Shown: positions 23,869 through 29,435 of the stretch, piece by piece
Position numbering within the stretch: the first letter of the stretch is position 1
Layout: each line of letters begins with the position of its first letter
DNA from: CAZCJU01 sp964562175
Lineage (GTDB): Bacteria; Bacillota; Clostridia; Oscillospirales; CAG-272
Direction of reading: 5' to 3'
DNA: 29,435 nt
NCBI GenBank assembly: GCA_964562175.1
Contig: CAZLRV010000023.1
Span: 1-29,435 of the forward strand
Position numbers and translations under genes: made by a program
The notes under the pieces: model-generated
What the model saw: only the letters and a program-made list of their open reading frames with translations
The model's database searches: none
Told to the model about the DNA's origin: nothing

Positions 23869-23908
23869 ATTTGGGAAAAAAGATATGCTACAATAAACTG
23901 TCCCAAAT
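23869..23908 (+). promoter_or_regulatory. Promoter region with an inverted repeat around the -10 of the Crp/Fnr gene
   Basis: ATTTGGGA (23869-23876) and TCCCAAAT (23901-23908) are perfect 8-bp arms separated by 24 bp and bracketing TACAAT (23889-23894). No good -35 is present at 17 bp, which is the pattern of an activator-dependent or looping-repressed promoter. Arms are spaced about three helical turns between centres. Confidence 0.6.
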
Positions 23909-23930
23909 GATACAAAATTGAGGTCATTCA

Positions 23931-24623
23931 ATGCAAAAAACGGAAAAAGATATTGAAAAGCTTAAAAAAAGCCTCGCAAACCTCTTTCTTACCGCACCGC
24001 TTGATGAGAGTGAACGAGATTCGTTGTTGCGTGACGAGCGTGTCGAGGTGATACAATGCTCGGACGAGGAAATAATGCTTGACGGAGAGCATTATTCGCA
24101 AGCATTGTTCTTCGTGCTTGAGGGCGAGGCGGCAGTGTTCAAGCAAAATGCACACGACGAGGGCAGAGAAGTGTTTTTGAAATACATTCCCGCAAATCAG
24201 CTCTTCGGTGCGGCAACGCTTTTCGGTTCAAGCGGCGGCGAAAGCTTTTACACTACGGTGAGAGCAAAGAAAAAATGCACCGCACTTTTGATAAACGGTG
24301 AATGCGTCACCGAGCTTTTGCTGAAGCATCCGCCGATTGCGATAGAATATATCAAATTCTTGTCGGACAAAATAAGATTTCTCAATTCAAAGATAGATTC
24401 TTACACGACCGACGGTGCAAAGGAAAGACTCATGAAGCTGATCAATTCGAAGCAGAGGGACGGGCAGTTCACACTGAACGTCAGCTACAGCCGCTTGGCT
24501 CAACAGCTCAACGTCGGAAGAGCCTCGCTGTACCGTGCAATGGATGAGCTGTCGGAAGAAGGACGTATTAAAAGAATAAATAAAATAATATATATAACGG
24601 AGAAAAAAGATGAAAAAGATTAA
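23931..24623 (+). CDS. Crp/Fnr family transcriptional regulator
   Basis: A 230-residue protein. Residues ~25-140 are a cyclic-nucleotide-binding-like beta-barrel (FVLEGEAAVFK, YIPANQLFGAATLF), a long dimer helix follows, and residues ~165-225 form a winged helix with SYSRLAQQLNVGRASLYRAM as recognition region and LSEEGRI. Its only cysteines are at the QCSDEE and KKKCTALLINGEC positions, so there is no FNR-type four-cysteine iron-sulfur motif, and the cAMP-phosphate loop (GERA) is not evident; ligand unknown. It overlaps the lipoprotein binding-protein gene by 14 nt, so it is coupled to the importer and probably senses its substrate or a related metabolic state. Confidence 0.9.
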   Translation: MQKTEKDIEKLKKSLANLFLTAPLDESERDSLLRDERVEVIQCSDEEIMLDGEHYSQALFFVLEGEAAVFKQNAHDEGREVFLKYIPANQLFGAATLFGSSGGESFYTTVRAKKKCTALLINGECVTELLLKHPPIAIEYIKFLSDKIRFLNSKIDSYTTDGAKERLMKLINSKQRDGQFTLNVSYSRLAQQLNVGRASLYRAMDELSEEGRIKRINKIIYITEKKDEKD

Positions 24624-25632
24624 AAAAATCAAAAAGCTCGCAAGCATACTGCTTGCATTCACCCTCACGCTCTGTATAGCCTCATGCAGCAAGGGTAATG
24701 ACGACGCATCGGATACGAGAACGGACAGCGCACCTCAAACAACAGCGAGAACGGAAGAAGTCGGGGCGAAGATAGCCGTTTTGAAAGGACCTACGGGAAT
24801 GGGCATGGCTCAGCTTATGGACGAGTATTCCGAAATATACGACATAACGCTTGCTTCAAGCCCCACGGATGTTACGGCATCTATAATCAAGGGCGAGTAC
24901 GACATAGCGGCAGTACCCACCAATTTGGCGGCAGTGCTTTATAAAAAGACTCAAAAAGCCTACAGTGTGGCGGCGGTCAATACGCTTGGTGTGCTTTACG
25001 TGCTTGAAAACGGAAACACGATAAATTCCGTTGAGGATCTGAGAGGCAAAACGATATACGCTACCGGACAAGGCTCCACGCCCGAGTATATACTTGACTA
25101 TATACTTACCGAAAACGGTATAGATCCCGATAAAGATGTTACGATAGAATATAAAGCGGAGCATACGGAGCTTACGACGCTTTTGGCATCCGATAAGGCG
25201 GCAATAGGCGTTTTGCCCGAGCCTAACGTAACGACGGCTATGAGCAAGAACGAAAAGCTTCGTATAGCACTTGATCTGACAGCCGAATGGAAAAAGGTAT
25301 CGCCCGAGAGCGATATAATGCAAGGCTGTATTATAGTTAAAAACGAATATGCGAAAAATAACCCCGAGGCTTTTGAAGCGTTTCTCACGCGCTATGAGGC
25401 AAGCGTGAATTACGTAAATAACGATGCAAACGGCGCAAAGCTCATAGCAAAGGCGGAGATAGTGCCGAGCGAGGCAATAGCGGCAAAGGCACTTCCCAAT
25501 TGCAATATCGTTTTCTTGAGAGGTGAGGCAATATCGGACAGACTTAATACATTTTTGAACGTGCTTTATACCGCCGAGCCGTCGTCCGTCGGAGGAGAAA
25601 TGCCCGATGAGAGTTTCATTTATAAAAAATAA
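24610..25632 (+). CDS. NitT/TauT-type ABC transporter substrate-binding lipoprotein
   Basis: A 340-residue protein with a lipoprotein signal (KKIKKIKK, LCIASC with Cys26) and an NMT1/SsuA-like two-lobe binding fold: KIAVLKGPTGMGMAQL at the start, then GEYDIAAVPTNLAAVLYK, SVEDLRGKTIYATGQG and YILTENGIDPDKDVTIEY, all classic for nitrate, sulfonate, taurine or thiamine-precursor binders. The GPTGMGM substrate loop and the absence of the usual partner enzymes leave the ligand open. ATG 24610 has CGGAG 7 nt upstream and lies inside the crp gene end. It overlaps the permease gene by 26 nt. Confidence 0.92.
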   Translation: MKKIKKIKKLASILLAFTLTLCIASCSKGNDDASDTRTDSAPQTTARTEEVGAKIAVLKGPTGMGMAQLMDEYSEIYDITLASSPTDVTASIIKGEYDIAAVPTNLAAVLYKKTQKAYSVAAVNTLGVLYVLENGNTINSVEDLRGKTIYATGQGSTPEYILDYILTENGIDPDKDVTIEYKAEHTELTTLLASDKAAIGVLPEPNVTTAMSKNEKLRIALDLTAEWKKVSPESDIMQGCIIVKNEYAKNNPEAFEAFLTRYEASVNYVNNDANGAKLIAKAEIVPSEAIAAKALPNCNIVFLRGEAISDRLNTFLNVLYTAEPSSVGGEMPDESFIYKK

Positions 25633-26392
25633 GCATTTGAAAAGAGGGATCGCAACGGTATCGGCACTTGCGTTTTGGTTGCTCATCTGGCAGCTTATCG
25701 CCTTGAGGATAAACAGCGAGGTGATATTGCCCACACCTGCGGCAGTTGTCGAAAGAGTTGCAATGCTTCTTACCACCCCCGAATTTTATATTGACACCTC
25801 CGCTTCGCTCGTGAGGATTTGCATGGGCTATGCCCTCGGCGCACTCGGCGGTATCTTATTCGGAGTGCTGATGTTCTCAAGCTCCGTATGCCGTGCGTTG
25901 CTCTCGCCCCTCTTGTCGGCGGTGAAAGCAACGCCGGTCGCTTCGTTTATAATAATCGCACTGATCTATTTGGGAAATAATACCACACCGATATTTACCA
26001 CCCTGCTCGTGGTCATGCCCACCATATCCGAAAATGTTTATTCCGCACTTGAGGGCGTTGATGAAAAGCTTGTCGAGCTTTGTCTGATATACCGCTTCTC
26101 ATTTGCAAAAAAAATAAAAATGCTGTATATTCCGTCGCTTACCTCCTATATAAAGGCGGCAATACGGGCAAGCGTGGGCATGGCATGGAAAGCGGCGGTA
26201 GCCGCCGAGGTCCTCTGTACGCCGAAAAGGTCGATAGGAAAAAACCTCTACGAGGGCAAAATATACCTTGAAACGACAGATGTGCTTGCGTGGACTCTGC
26301 TCGTGGTCATACTCAGCATATTTATCGAAAAGCTGATAATGCTTACATTCAAAAAAGAGGAAAAAGCGACGAAAAGTGGACATAATACTTGA
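25607..26392 (+). CDS. NitT/TauT-type ABC transporter permease (SsuC/TauC-like)
   Basis: A 261-residue inner-membrane protein with about six membrane segments. The early LPTPAAVVERV (near 45) and the EAA-type loop (EGVDEKLVELCLIYRFS...KKIKMLYIPSLTSYI) are the SsuC/TauC hallmarks; this loop docks the ATPase. Later AGMAWKAAVAAEVL-like VGMAWKAAVAAEVL and GKNLYEGKIYLETTDV complete the BPD_transp_1 domain. Start overlaps the binding-protein gene end by 26 nt and the stop overlaps the ATPase start by 17 nt. Confidence 0.95.
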   Translation: MRVSFIKNKHLKRGIATVSALAFWLLIWQLIALRINSEVILPTPAAVVERVAMLLTTPEFYIDTSASLVRICMGYALGALGGILFGVLMFSSSVCRALLSPLLSAVKATPVASFIIIALIYLGNNTTPIFTTLLVVMPTISENVYSALEGVDEKLVELCLIYRFSFAKKIKMLYIPSLTSYIKAAIRASVGMAWKAAVAAEVLCTPKRSIGKNLYEGKIYLETTDVLAWTLLVVILSIFIEKLIMLTFKKEEKATKSGHNT

Positions 26393-26975
26393 TAAGATAA
26401 CAAAAAAATACGGCAATAAGTCTGTCATCGAAGCTTATTCCGCAGTGATAAAAAGCAAAAAAATAACGGTGATAAGCGGCGAATCGGGAATAGGAAAAAC
26501 AACACTGCTGAGAATAATAGCACGCCTTGAGCCTCCGACCTCGGGCAGAGTCATAGCCGATGAGTGCGAGAAAATATCGTTTATGTTTCAAGAGGACAGA
26601 CTTTTCGAAACATTTAACGTATATGAAAATCTTGCCGCAGTGTGTGAGGACGAAAACAAACTAAGACAAGTGGCAAATGCTTGTATGTGCGAGTCGTATT
26701 TGAAGCAATATCCCAAAACGCTCTCCGGCGGTATGAGCCGCCGTGTGGCACTGGCGAGAGCATTGCTGTACGACGGCGATATGATCCTGCTGGACGAACC
26801 GTTCAAGGGACTTGACGAAAAAATGAGAGGAGATATTTGCAAAAATATTCTGCCGTATCTTAAGGGCAAAACGGTCATAATCGTTTCGCATGATGAGCTG
26901 TCGGGCTTAATACCCGAATATGAAAGCATCTGTCTTGCCGATCTTGTGGCGACTGCCGTGAAATTCGTACAGTGA
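26376..26975 (+). CDS. NitT/TauT-type ABC transporter ATP-binding protein (short)
   Basis: A 199-residue ATPase. Walker A GESGIGKTT (near residue 35), Q-loop FMFQEDRLF, signature TLSGGMSRRVALARALL, Walker B MILLDEPFKGLD and H-loop VIIVSHDELS are all present. At 199 residues it is ~50 shorter than SsuB/TauB, mainly because the C-terminus ends soon after the H-loop. Last gene of the Crp/importer operon. No terminator is evident before the next promoter, so some readthrough into the surface-protein genes is possible. Confidence 0.94.
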   Translation: MDIILDKITKKYGNKSVIEAYSAVIKSKKITVISGESGIGKTTLLRIIARLEPPTSGRVIADECEKISFMFQEDRLFETFNVYENLAAVCEDENKLRQVANACMCESYLKQYPKTLSGGMSRRVALARALLYDGDMILLDEPFKGLDEKMRGDICKNILPYLKGKTVIIVSHDELSGLIPEYESICLADLVATAVKFVQ

Positions 26976-26987
26976 AGGTTCACAATT

Positions 26988-27021
26988 AAATTTATAAAAG
27001 CGGAAAAAAATTTATAAAAGC
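26988..27021 (+). repeat. Two direct 14-bp repeats upstream of the surface-protein promoter
   Basis: AAATTTATAAAAGC occurs at 26988-27001 and 27008-27021, exactly 20 bp apart (about two helical turns), with the second copy ending 3 bp before the -35 box. A near copy (AAATTTATATAAAAGC, 2-nt insertion) precedes the crp gene at about 23849-23864. Confidence 0.8.
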
Positions 27022-27023
27022 AC

Positions 27024-27052
27024 TTGACAAATTATCCTATTTATGCTACAAT
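27024..27052 (+). promoter_or_regulatory. Promoter of the first duplicated surface-protein gene
   Basis: TTGACA (27024-27029), 17-bp spacer, TACAAT (27047-27052). Leader contains AAGTCGAAAGAC and a strong CGGAGGT ribosome binding site. Confidence 0.9.
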
Positions 27053-27095
27053 AAACTTAACAAGTCGAAAGACAAAAAAACGGAGGTATATCTCA

Positions 27096-27752
27096 ATGAA
27101 AAAAATCGTTTCACTTGCACTTGTTGCCATGATGATCTGCACGCTGGCTATATCCACGTTCGCAGCGGCAACGGATGTAAACCTGAACAAGGATGCTTGG
27201 AAGAAGCTGACTCACGTATCTTACGATGAGATCCAGAACTACGATGCTTCCGCATTCGTTACCATCGGCGGCGACGCAGATAAGAGAAATGCCGTAACGC
27301 TTGATGCAGGCAAAGAAGGCGTTGTATTCAGAGGCTGGGTAGGCGCTACTGCCGAGATCAAAGGCTTCTCCTACAGCATAAACGGCGGCGAGAAGACAAC
27401 GGATGCTACTTTCACGCAGGCCGCTGAGGCTGCTGTTGTAACTGCTGCCAACGGTACCGGTGCAACCGTAGCTTCCAGATTCAATGTTAAGGTTCCCCTT
27501 GCGGCAGGTTCTCAGATGGTTAGAATCTTCGTAGAGTACACTGACGGAACCGCTGATAATTTCTGGGCATGCGAAGCAACCGTAGGCGATGCTACCGAGT
27601 ACACCGATAACGGCACGACCGAGATCGGCGACGGTAGCGGCTCTACCGATGACAAGAACCCCGCAACCGCTGATGTTGCAGTAGTTGTTATAGCAACCGT
27701 TGCAACCGTAGCACTCGCAGGTGTTGTTGTTTCCAAGAAAGTCAGAGTATAA
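27096..27752 (+). CDS. Secreted surface protein with NPATAD sorting-like tail, copy A
   Basis: A 218-residue protein. ATG 27096 with CGGAGGT 8-9 nt upstream; a longer frame from 27024 would begin in the -35 box. Signal peptide: KKIVSLALVAMMICTLAISTFAAA. The middle (residues ~50-165) is a beta-sandwich-like module with FRGWVGATAEIKGFSYSING, a VPLAAGSQMVRIFVEY strand pair and FWACEA. The C-terminus is Gly/Ser/Asp-rich, then NPATAD, a hydrophobic stretch (VAVVVIATVATVALAGVVV) and SKKVRV, the layout of a cell-wall sorting signal although NPATAD is not LPXTG. Codon choice (strongly biased to GCA/GAC/AAG-type) and the strong RBS suggest high expression. No sortase in the window. Its terminator follows. 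Confidence 0.85.
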   Translation: MKKIVSLALVAMMICTLAISTFAAATDVNLNKDAWKKLTHVSYDEIQNYDASAFVTIGGDADKRNAVTLDAGKEGVVFRGWVGATAEIKGFSYSINGGEKTTDATFTQAAEAAVVTAANGTGATVASRFNVKVPLAAGSQMVRIFVEYTDGTADNFWACEATVGDATEYTDNGTTEIGDGSGSTDDKNPATADVAVVVIATVATVALAGVVVSKKVRV

Positions 27753-27769
27753 GCTTTAACGCTTAGAAT

Positions 27770-27798
27770 AAAAAATGTGCCTTTACGGCACATTTTTT
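27770..27798 (+). terminator. Intrinsic terminator of surface-protein copy A
   Basis: AAAAAATGTGCC and GGCACATTTTTT form a perfect stem around TTTAC with a six-T tail. Identical to the one after copy B. Confidence 0.95.
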
Positions 27799-28071
27799 AT
27801 TTTGCAAATTCCGCCTTGGAGAAATATACTCACTCGATAAGACCGCTTCCGAAAGTGAGTCGACCGAGGGAGAGCGTGCAACTTACTTTTGTGTCGAATT
27901 ATATCATGAGACACTATCCGAATCTTTAATCGCTGCCCAATAACCACGGCTCTTTTTCGGCGTTTTATAGGGATCGTGATACCGCAGTAGATACAGAACG
28001 GAAACACGAAAAATTCATATTGTAAAAATTCACAATTATATTGTTTTGACAGACTAAAAAATCGCAAAAAC
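27799..28071. other. Intergenic spacer between copies A and B
   Basis: The first ~85 bp continue the duplication (an ACTCACT...AGTGAGT hairpin near 27828-27861). A GTGTC/GACAC inverted repeat (27891-27914) encloses AATTATATCAT, an 11-mer that recurs in this part of the window. A minus-strand 94-codon frame covers the region but lacks a ribosome binding site and family features; I see no gene here. Confidence 0.5.
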
Positions 28072-28074
28072 CAC

Positions 28075-28103
28075 TTGACAATTATATCATTTTATGCTAC
28101 AAT
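28075..28103 (+). promoter_or_regulatory. Promoter of the second duplicated surface-protein gene
   Basis: TTGACA (28075-28080), 17-bp spacer, TACAAT (28098-28103); same hexamers and leader as copy A but a partly different spacer. Confidence 0.9.
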
Positions 28104-28146
28104 AAGCACAACAAGTCGAAAGACAAAAAAACGGAGGTATATCTCA

Positions 28147-28824
28147 ATGAAAAAAATCGTTTCACTTGCACTCGTTGCCATGATGATCTGCACGCTGGCT
28201 ATATCCACGTTCGCAGCAGCAACGGATGTAAACAACAACAAGGACGCTTGGAAGAACCTTGTTCACGTTTCCTACGATGAGCAGAAGAACTTCGACGATA
28301 CGTCAAATGTAACCATCGCAGGTCCCGATAAGACCGCTGATGAAAAGAAGGCTCTTATGGATGCTCACACCATCGCAGCCGACAAGGAAGGCATGATCTT
28401 CTGGGGCTGGGTTGGAGCTAAGAAAGAGATCAAAGGCTTCTCCTACAGCATAAACGGCGGTGAGGCTGTTACCGATGCGGCATTTACCGTTGCAGCTGAG
28501 GCAGCTGTTGTTAATGCAGCTAAGGGCGAGGGCGGCGATTTCGCTTCCAGATACAAGGTTAAGGTTCCCCTTGCAGCAGGTACTCAGATGGTTAGAGTTA
28601 TCATAGACTATACCGATGGAACTTCCGAGACGTTCTGGGCTTGCGAAGCAACCCGCGGCACTGCTACCGAGTACACCGATAACGGCGCAACCGAGATCGG
28701 CGACGGCAGCGGCTCTACCGATGACAAGAACCCCGCAACCGCTGATGTTGCAGTAGTTGTTATAGCAACCGTTGCAACCGTAGCACTCGCAGGTGTTGTT
28801 GTTTCCAAGAAAGTCAGAGTATAA
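28147..28824 (+). CDS. Secreted surface protein with NPATAD sorting-like tail, copy B
   Basis: A 225-residue paralogue of the gene at 27096, with the same leader, signal peptide, GW-type module (FWGWVGAKKEIKGFSYSING, VPLAAGTQMVRVIIDY, FWACEA) and tail (NPATAD, hydrophobic stretch, SKKVRV). The mature N-terminal third is the most different part: it has a short insertion (KTADEKKALMDAH) and N/D-rich changes. The distribution of differences suggests either selection on the exposed part or homogenisation of the ends by gene conversion. Start ATG 28147 with CGGAGGT. Ligand or role unknown. Confidence 0.85.
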   Translation: MKKIVSLALVAMMICTLAISTFAAATDVNNNKDAWKNLVHVSYDEQKNFDDTSNVTIAGPDKTADEKKALMDAHTIAADKEGMIFWGWVGAKKEIKGFSYSINGGEAVTDAAFTVAAEAAVVNAAKGEGGDFASRYKVKVPLAAGTQMVRVIIDYTDGTSETFWACEATRGTATEYTDNGATEIGDGSGSTDDKNPATADVAVVVIATVATVALAGVVVSKKVRV

Positions 28825-28841
28825 GCTTTAACGCTTAGAAT

Positions 28842-28870
28842 AAAAAATGTGCCTTTACGGCACATTTTTT
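28842..28870 (+). terminator. Intrinsic terminator of surface-protein copy B
   Basis: Same hairpin as at 27770-27798 with a TTTTTT tail. Confidence 0.95.
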
Positions 28871-29157
28871 ATTTTGCAAATTCCGCCTTGGAGAAATATA
28901 CTCACTCGATAAGACCGCTTCCGAAAGTGAGTTGACCGAGGGAGAGTGCGCAACTTCAGATTTCAGCGAACTATTCCACAGAACCGCCGCTTCGGTGGAC
29001 GGTGAGCGGTGTTCGTTAATCGAAATGCCCTGTGGCACTTTTGAAATCCTTATCCGGTATCCGATTCTCACTAAATTATATCATTCGATAAGGTAGTCTC
29101 GTAAGCGGCGGCTTAAGTCAGTAAAAAAAAATATTTTAAAAAATATCAAAAAAGGGC
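28871..29157. other. Intergenic region with a probable repetitive element
   Basis: After the duplicated tail (to 28956) the sequence up to about 29090 holds several inverted segments, e.g. CCGCCGCTTCGGTGG-type pairing near 28983-28998, and ends at AAATTATATCATTCG, which recurs near 27898 and 28080. On the minus strand it gives a 78-codon frame with HRSPSTEAAVLWNSSLKSEV, the kind of phrase that I associate with spurious ORFs in repeated intergenic sequences of gut Clostridia (recalled, not searched). No ribosome binding site or family supports a gene. Confidence 0.4.
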
Positions 29158-29186
29158 TTGACAAATCGAATAAAATGTGGTATACT
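29158..29186 (+). promoter_or_regulatory. Promoter of the tRNA operon
   Basis: TTGACA (29158-29163), 17-bp spacer and TATACT (29181-29186) end 19 nt before tRNA-Thr. Confidence 0.92.
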
Positions 29187-29205
29187 CATATGCGTTGAGT
29201 AAAAC

Positions 29206-29280
29206 GCTGGTGTGGCTCAATGGCAGAGCAGCTGATTTGTAATCAGCAGGTTGATGGTTCGACTCCGTTCACCAGCTCCA
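29206..29280 (+). tRNA. tRNA-Thr(TGT)
   Basis: Acceptor stem GCTGGTG/CACCAGC, D-arm GCTC/GAGC, anticodon stem GCTGA/TCAGC with loop TTTGTAA (anticodon TGT at 29238-29240), T-arm GATGG-TTCGACT-CCGTT, discriminator T and encoded CCA. Reads ACA (and ACR by wobble). Confidence 0.97.
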
Positions 29281-29283
29281 TAG

Positions 29284-29369
29284 GGGGGAATTCCCGAGCG
29301 GCCAAAGGGGGCAGACTGTAAATCTGTTGTGCATTCACTTCGGTGGTCCGAATCCACCTTCCCCCACCA
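29284..29369 (+). tRNA. tRNA-Tyr(GTA)
   Basis: Acceptor stem GGGGGAA/TTCCCCC, anticodon loop CTGTAAA (anticodon GTA at 29318-29320), a long class II variable arm, T-loop in GGTGG-TCCGAAT-CCACC, discriminator A and encoded CCA. Only 3 nt separate it from tRNA-Thr, so the two are cotranscribed. Confidence 0.97.
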
Positions 29370-29370
29370 A

Positions 29371-29402
29371 AAAAATCGGCTTGCGATAGCAAGCCGATTT
29401 TT
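29371..29402 (+). terminator. Intrinsic terminator of the tRNA operon
   Basis: AAAAATCGGCTTGC and GCAAGCCGATTTTT form a 14-bp stem around GATA with T-tail, directly after the tRNA-Tyr CCA. The operon therefore has only two tRNAs. Confidence 0.95.
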
Positions 29403-29435
29403 TATCCTTTGTACAAGCATCGGAGATGCAAGACT

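Larger units (their letters stand above)
27021..27884 (+). repeat. Tandem duplication, copy A (promoter, gene, terminator, tail)
   Basis: Copy A corresponds to copy B at 28072-28956. Similarity is near-complete over the leader, signal-peptide coding region, last ~190 bp of the gene, terminator and a further ~85 bp after it. The central part of the gene is clearly diverged. Confidence 0.9.
28072..28956 (+). repeat. Tandem duplication, copy B
   Basis: Counterpart of copy A (27021-27884), starting just before the -35 box. Upstream of that point the sequences differ, so copy B lacks the two AAATTTATAAAAGC elements. Confidence 0.9.

Noticed and set aside
24856..25776. 306-codon minus-strand open frame
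   Set aside because: It is opposite the importer binding-protein gene, has Cys/Arg/Tyr-rich random-like composition and no ribosome binding site or neighbour logic.
28046..28051. Additional TTGACA upstream of copy B
   Set aside because: The position 17 bp downstream reads AACCAC and does not resemble a -10; the pair at 28075/28098 is better.
27783..28067. 94-codon minus-strand open frame between the surface genes
   Set aside because: No ribosome binding site, no motif and it runs through the terminator and repeat tail.
28835..29071. 78-codon minus-strand open frame after copy B
   Set aside because: It traverses terminator and inverted repeats; more likely a translated repetitive element than a gene.
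1..29435. CRISPR array, rRNA genes, transposase or phage genes
   Set aside because: No regularly spaced direct repeats, no rRNA-like sequence and no recognisable integrase or transposase motifs were seen on either strand.

Overview
The window looks like chromosomal DNA from an anaerobic, Gram-positive gut-type Clostridia (Oscillospiraceae/Ruminococcaceae-like). The pointers are near-consensus sigma-A promoters (TTGACA-17-TATAAT), strong GGAGG ribosome binding sites, a tandem glycine riboswitch, PduL as phosphotransacetylase, a dockerin module, lipoproteins with Gram-positive lipoboxes, and a PadR/DUF1700/DUF4097 cassette. No phage, IS element or CRISPR array is visible. The first ~1.3 kb looks like decayed accessory DNA.

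Layout. 1-1251: the start of a minus-strand basic protein, a TetR regulator and a methyltransferase pseudogene. 1252-2822: a small ORF and an unrecognised lipoprotein with an internal 33-bp tandem repeat. 2914-4844: self-contained padR-DUF1700-DUF4097 operon. 4898-7303: ychF and a divergent BMP-like lipoprotein. 7376-9173: promoter, tandem glycine riboswitch, attenuator-like hairpin and an AGCS amino-acid symporter. 9185-11621 (minus): pduL, a NifU/IscU-like scaffold protein and a GGGtGRT-family protein. 11664-17806 (plus): a TepA/ClpP-like protein, a very large secreted amidase-dockerin-nuclease fusion and a UvrD/PcrA-type helicase. 17842-19466 (minus): a secreted, membrane-anchored PIG-L deacetylase. 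19609-23759 (minus): MarR regulator and a heterodimeric ABC exporter. 23869-26975 (plus): Crp/Fnr regulator overlapping a three-gene NitT/TauT-type ABC importer. 27021-28956: two tandemly duplicated, apparently highly expressed surface proteins with a sortase-like NPATAD tail. 29158-29402: tRNA-Thr and tRNA-Tyr with one promoter and one terminator.

How the genes work together. Several blocks pair a local regulator with its target: PadR with envelope proteins, MarR with a drug-type exporter, Crp/Fnr with an importer, and glycine RNA with an amino-acid symporter. Cell-surface functions dominate: lipoproteins, amidase, PIG-L deacetylase, DUF4097 and the duplicated surface proteins.

Most worth following up: (1) the amidase-dockerin-nuclease polypeptide, in which an A10 run lies exactly at the dockerin/nuclease junction and any net shift of reading frame meets a stop within a few codons; (2) the pduL/scaffold/GGGtGRT operon, whose joint function I do not know; (3) the mosaic duplication of the NPATAD surface proteins. 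All calls are by eye from sequence; no database search was run.
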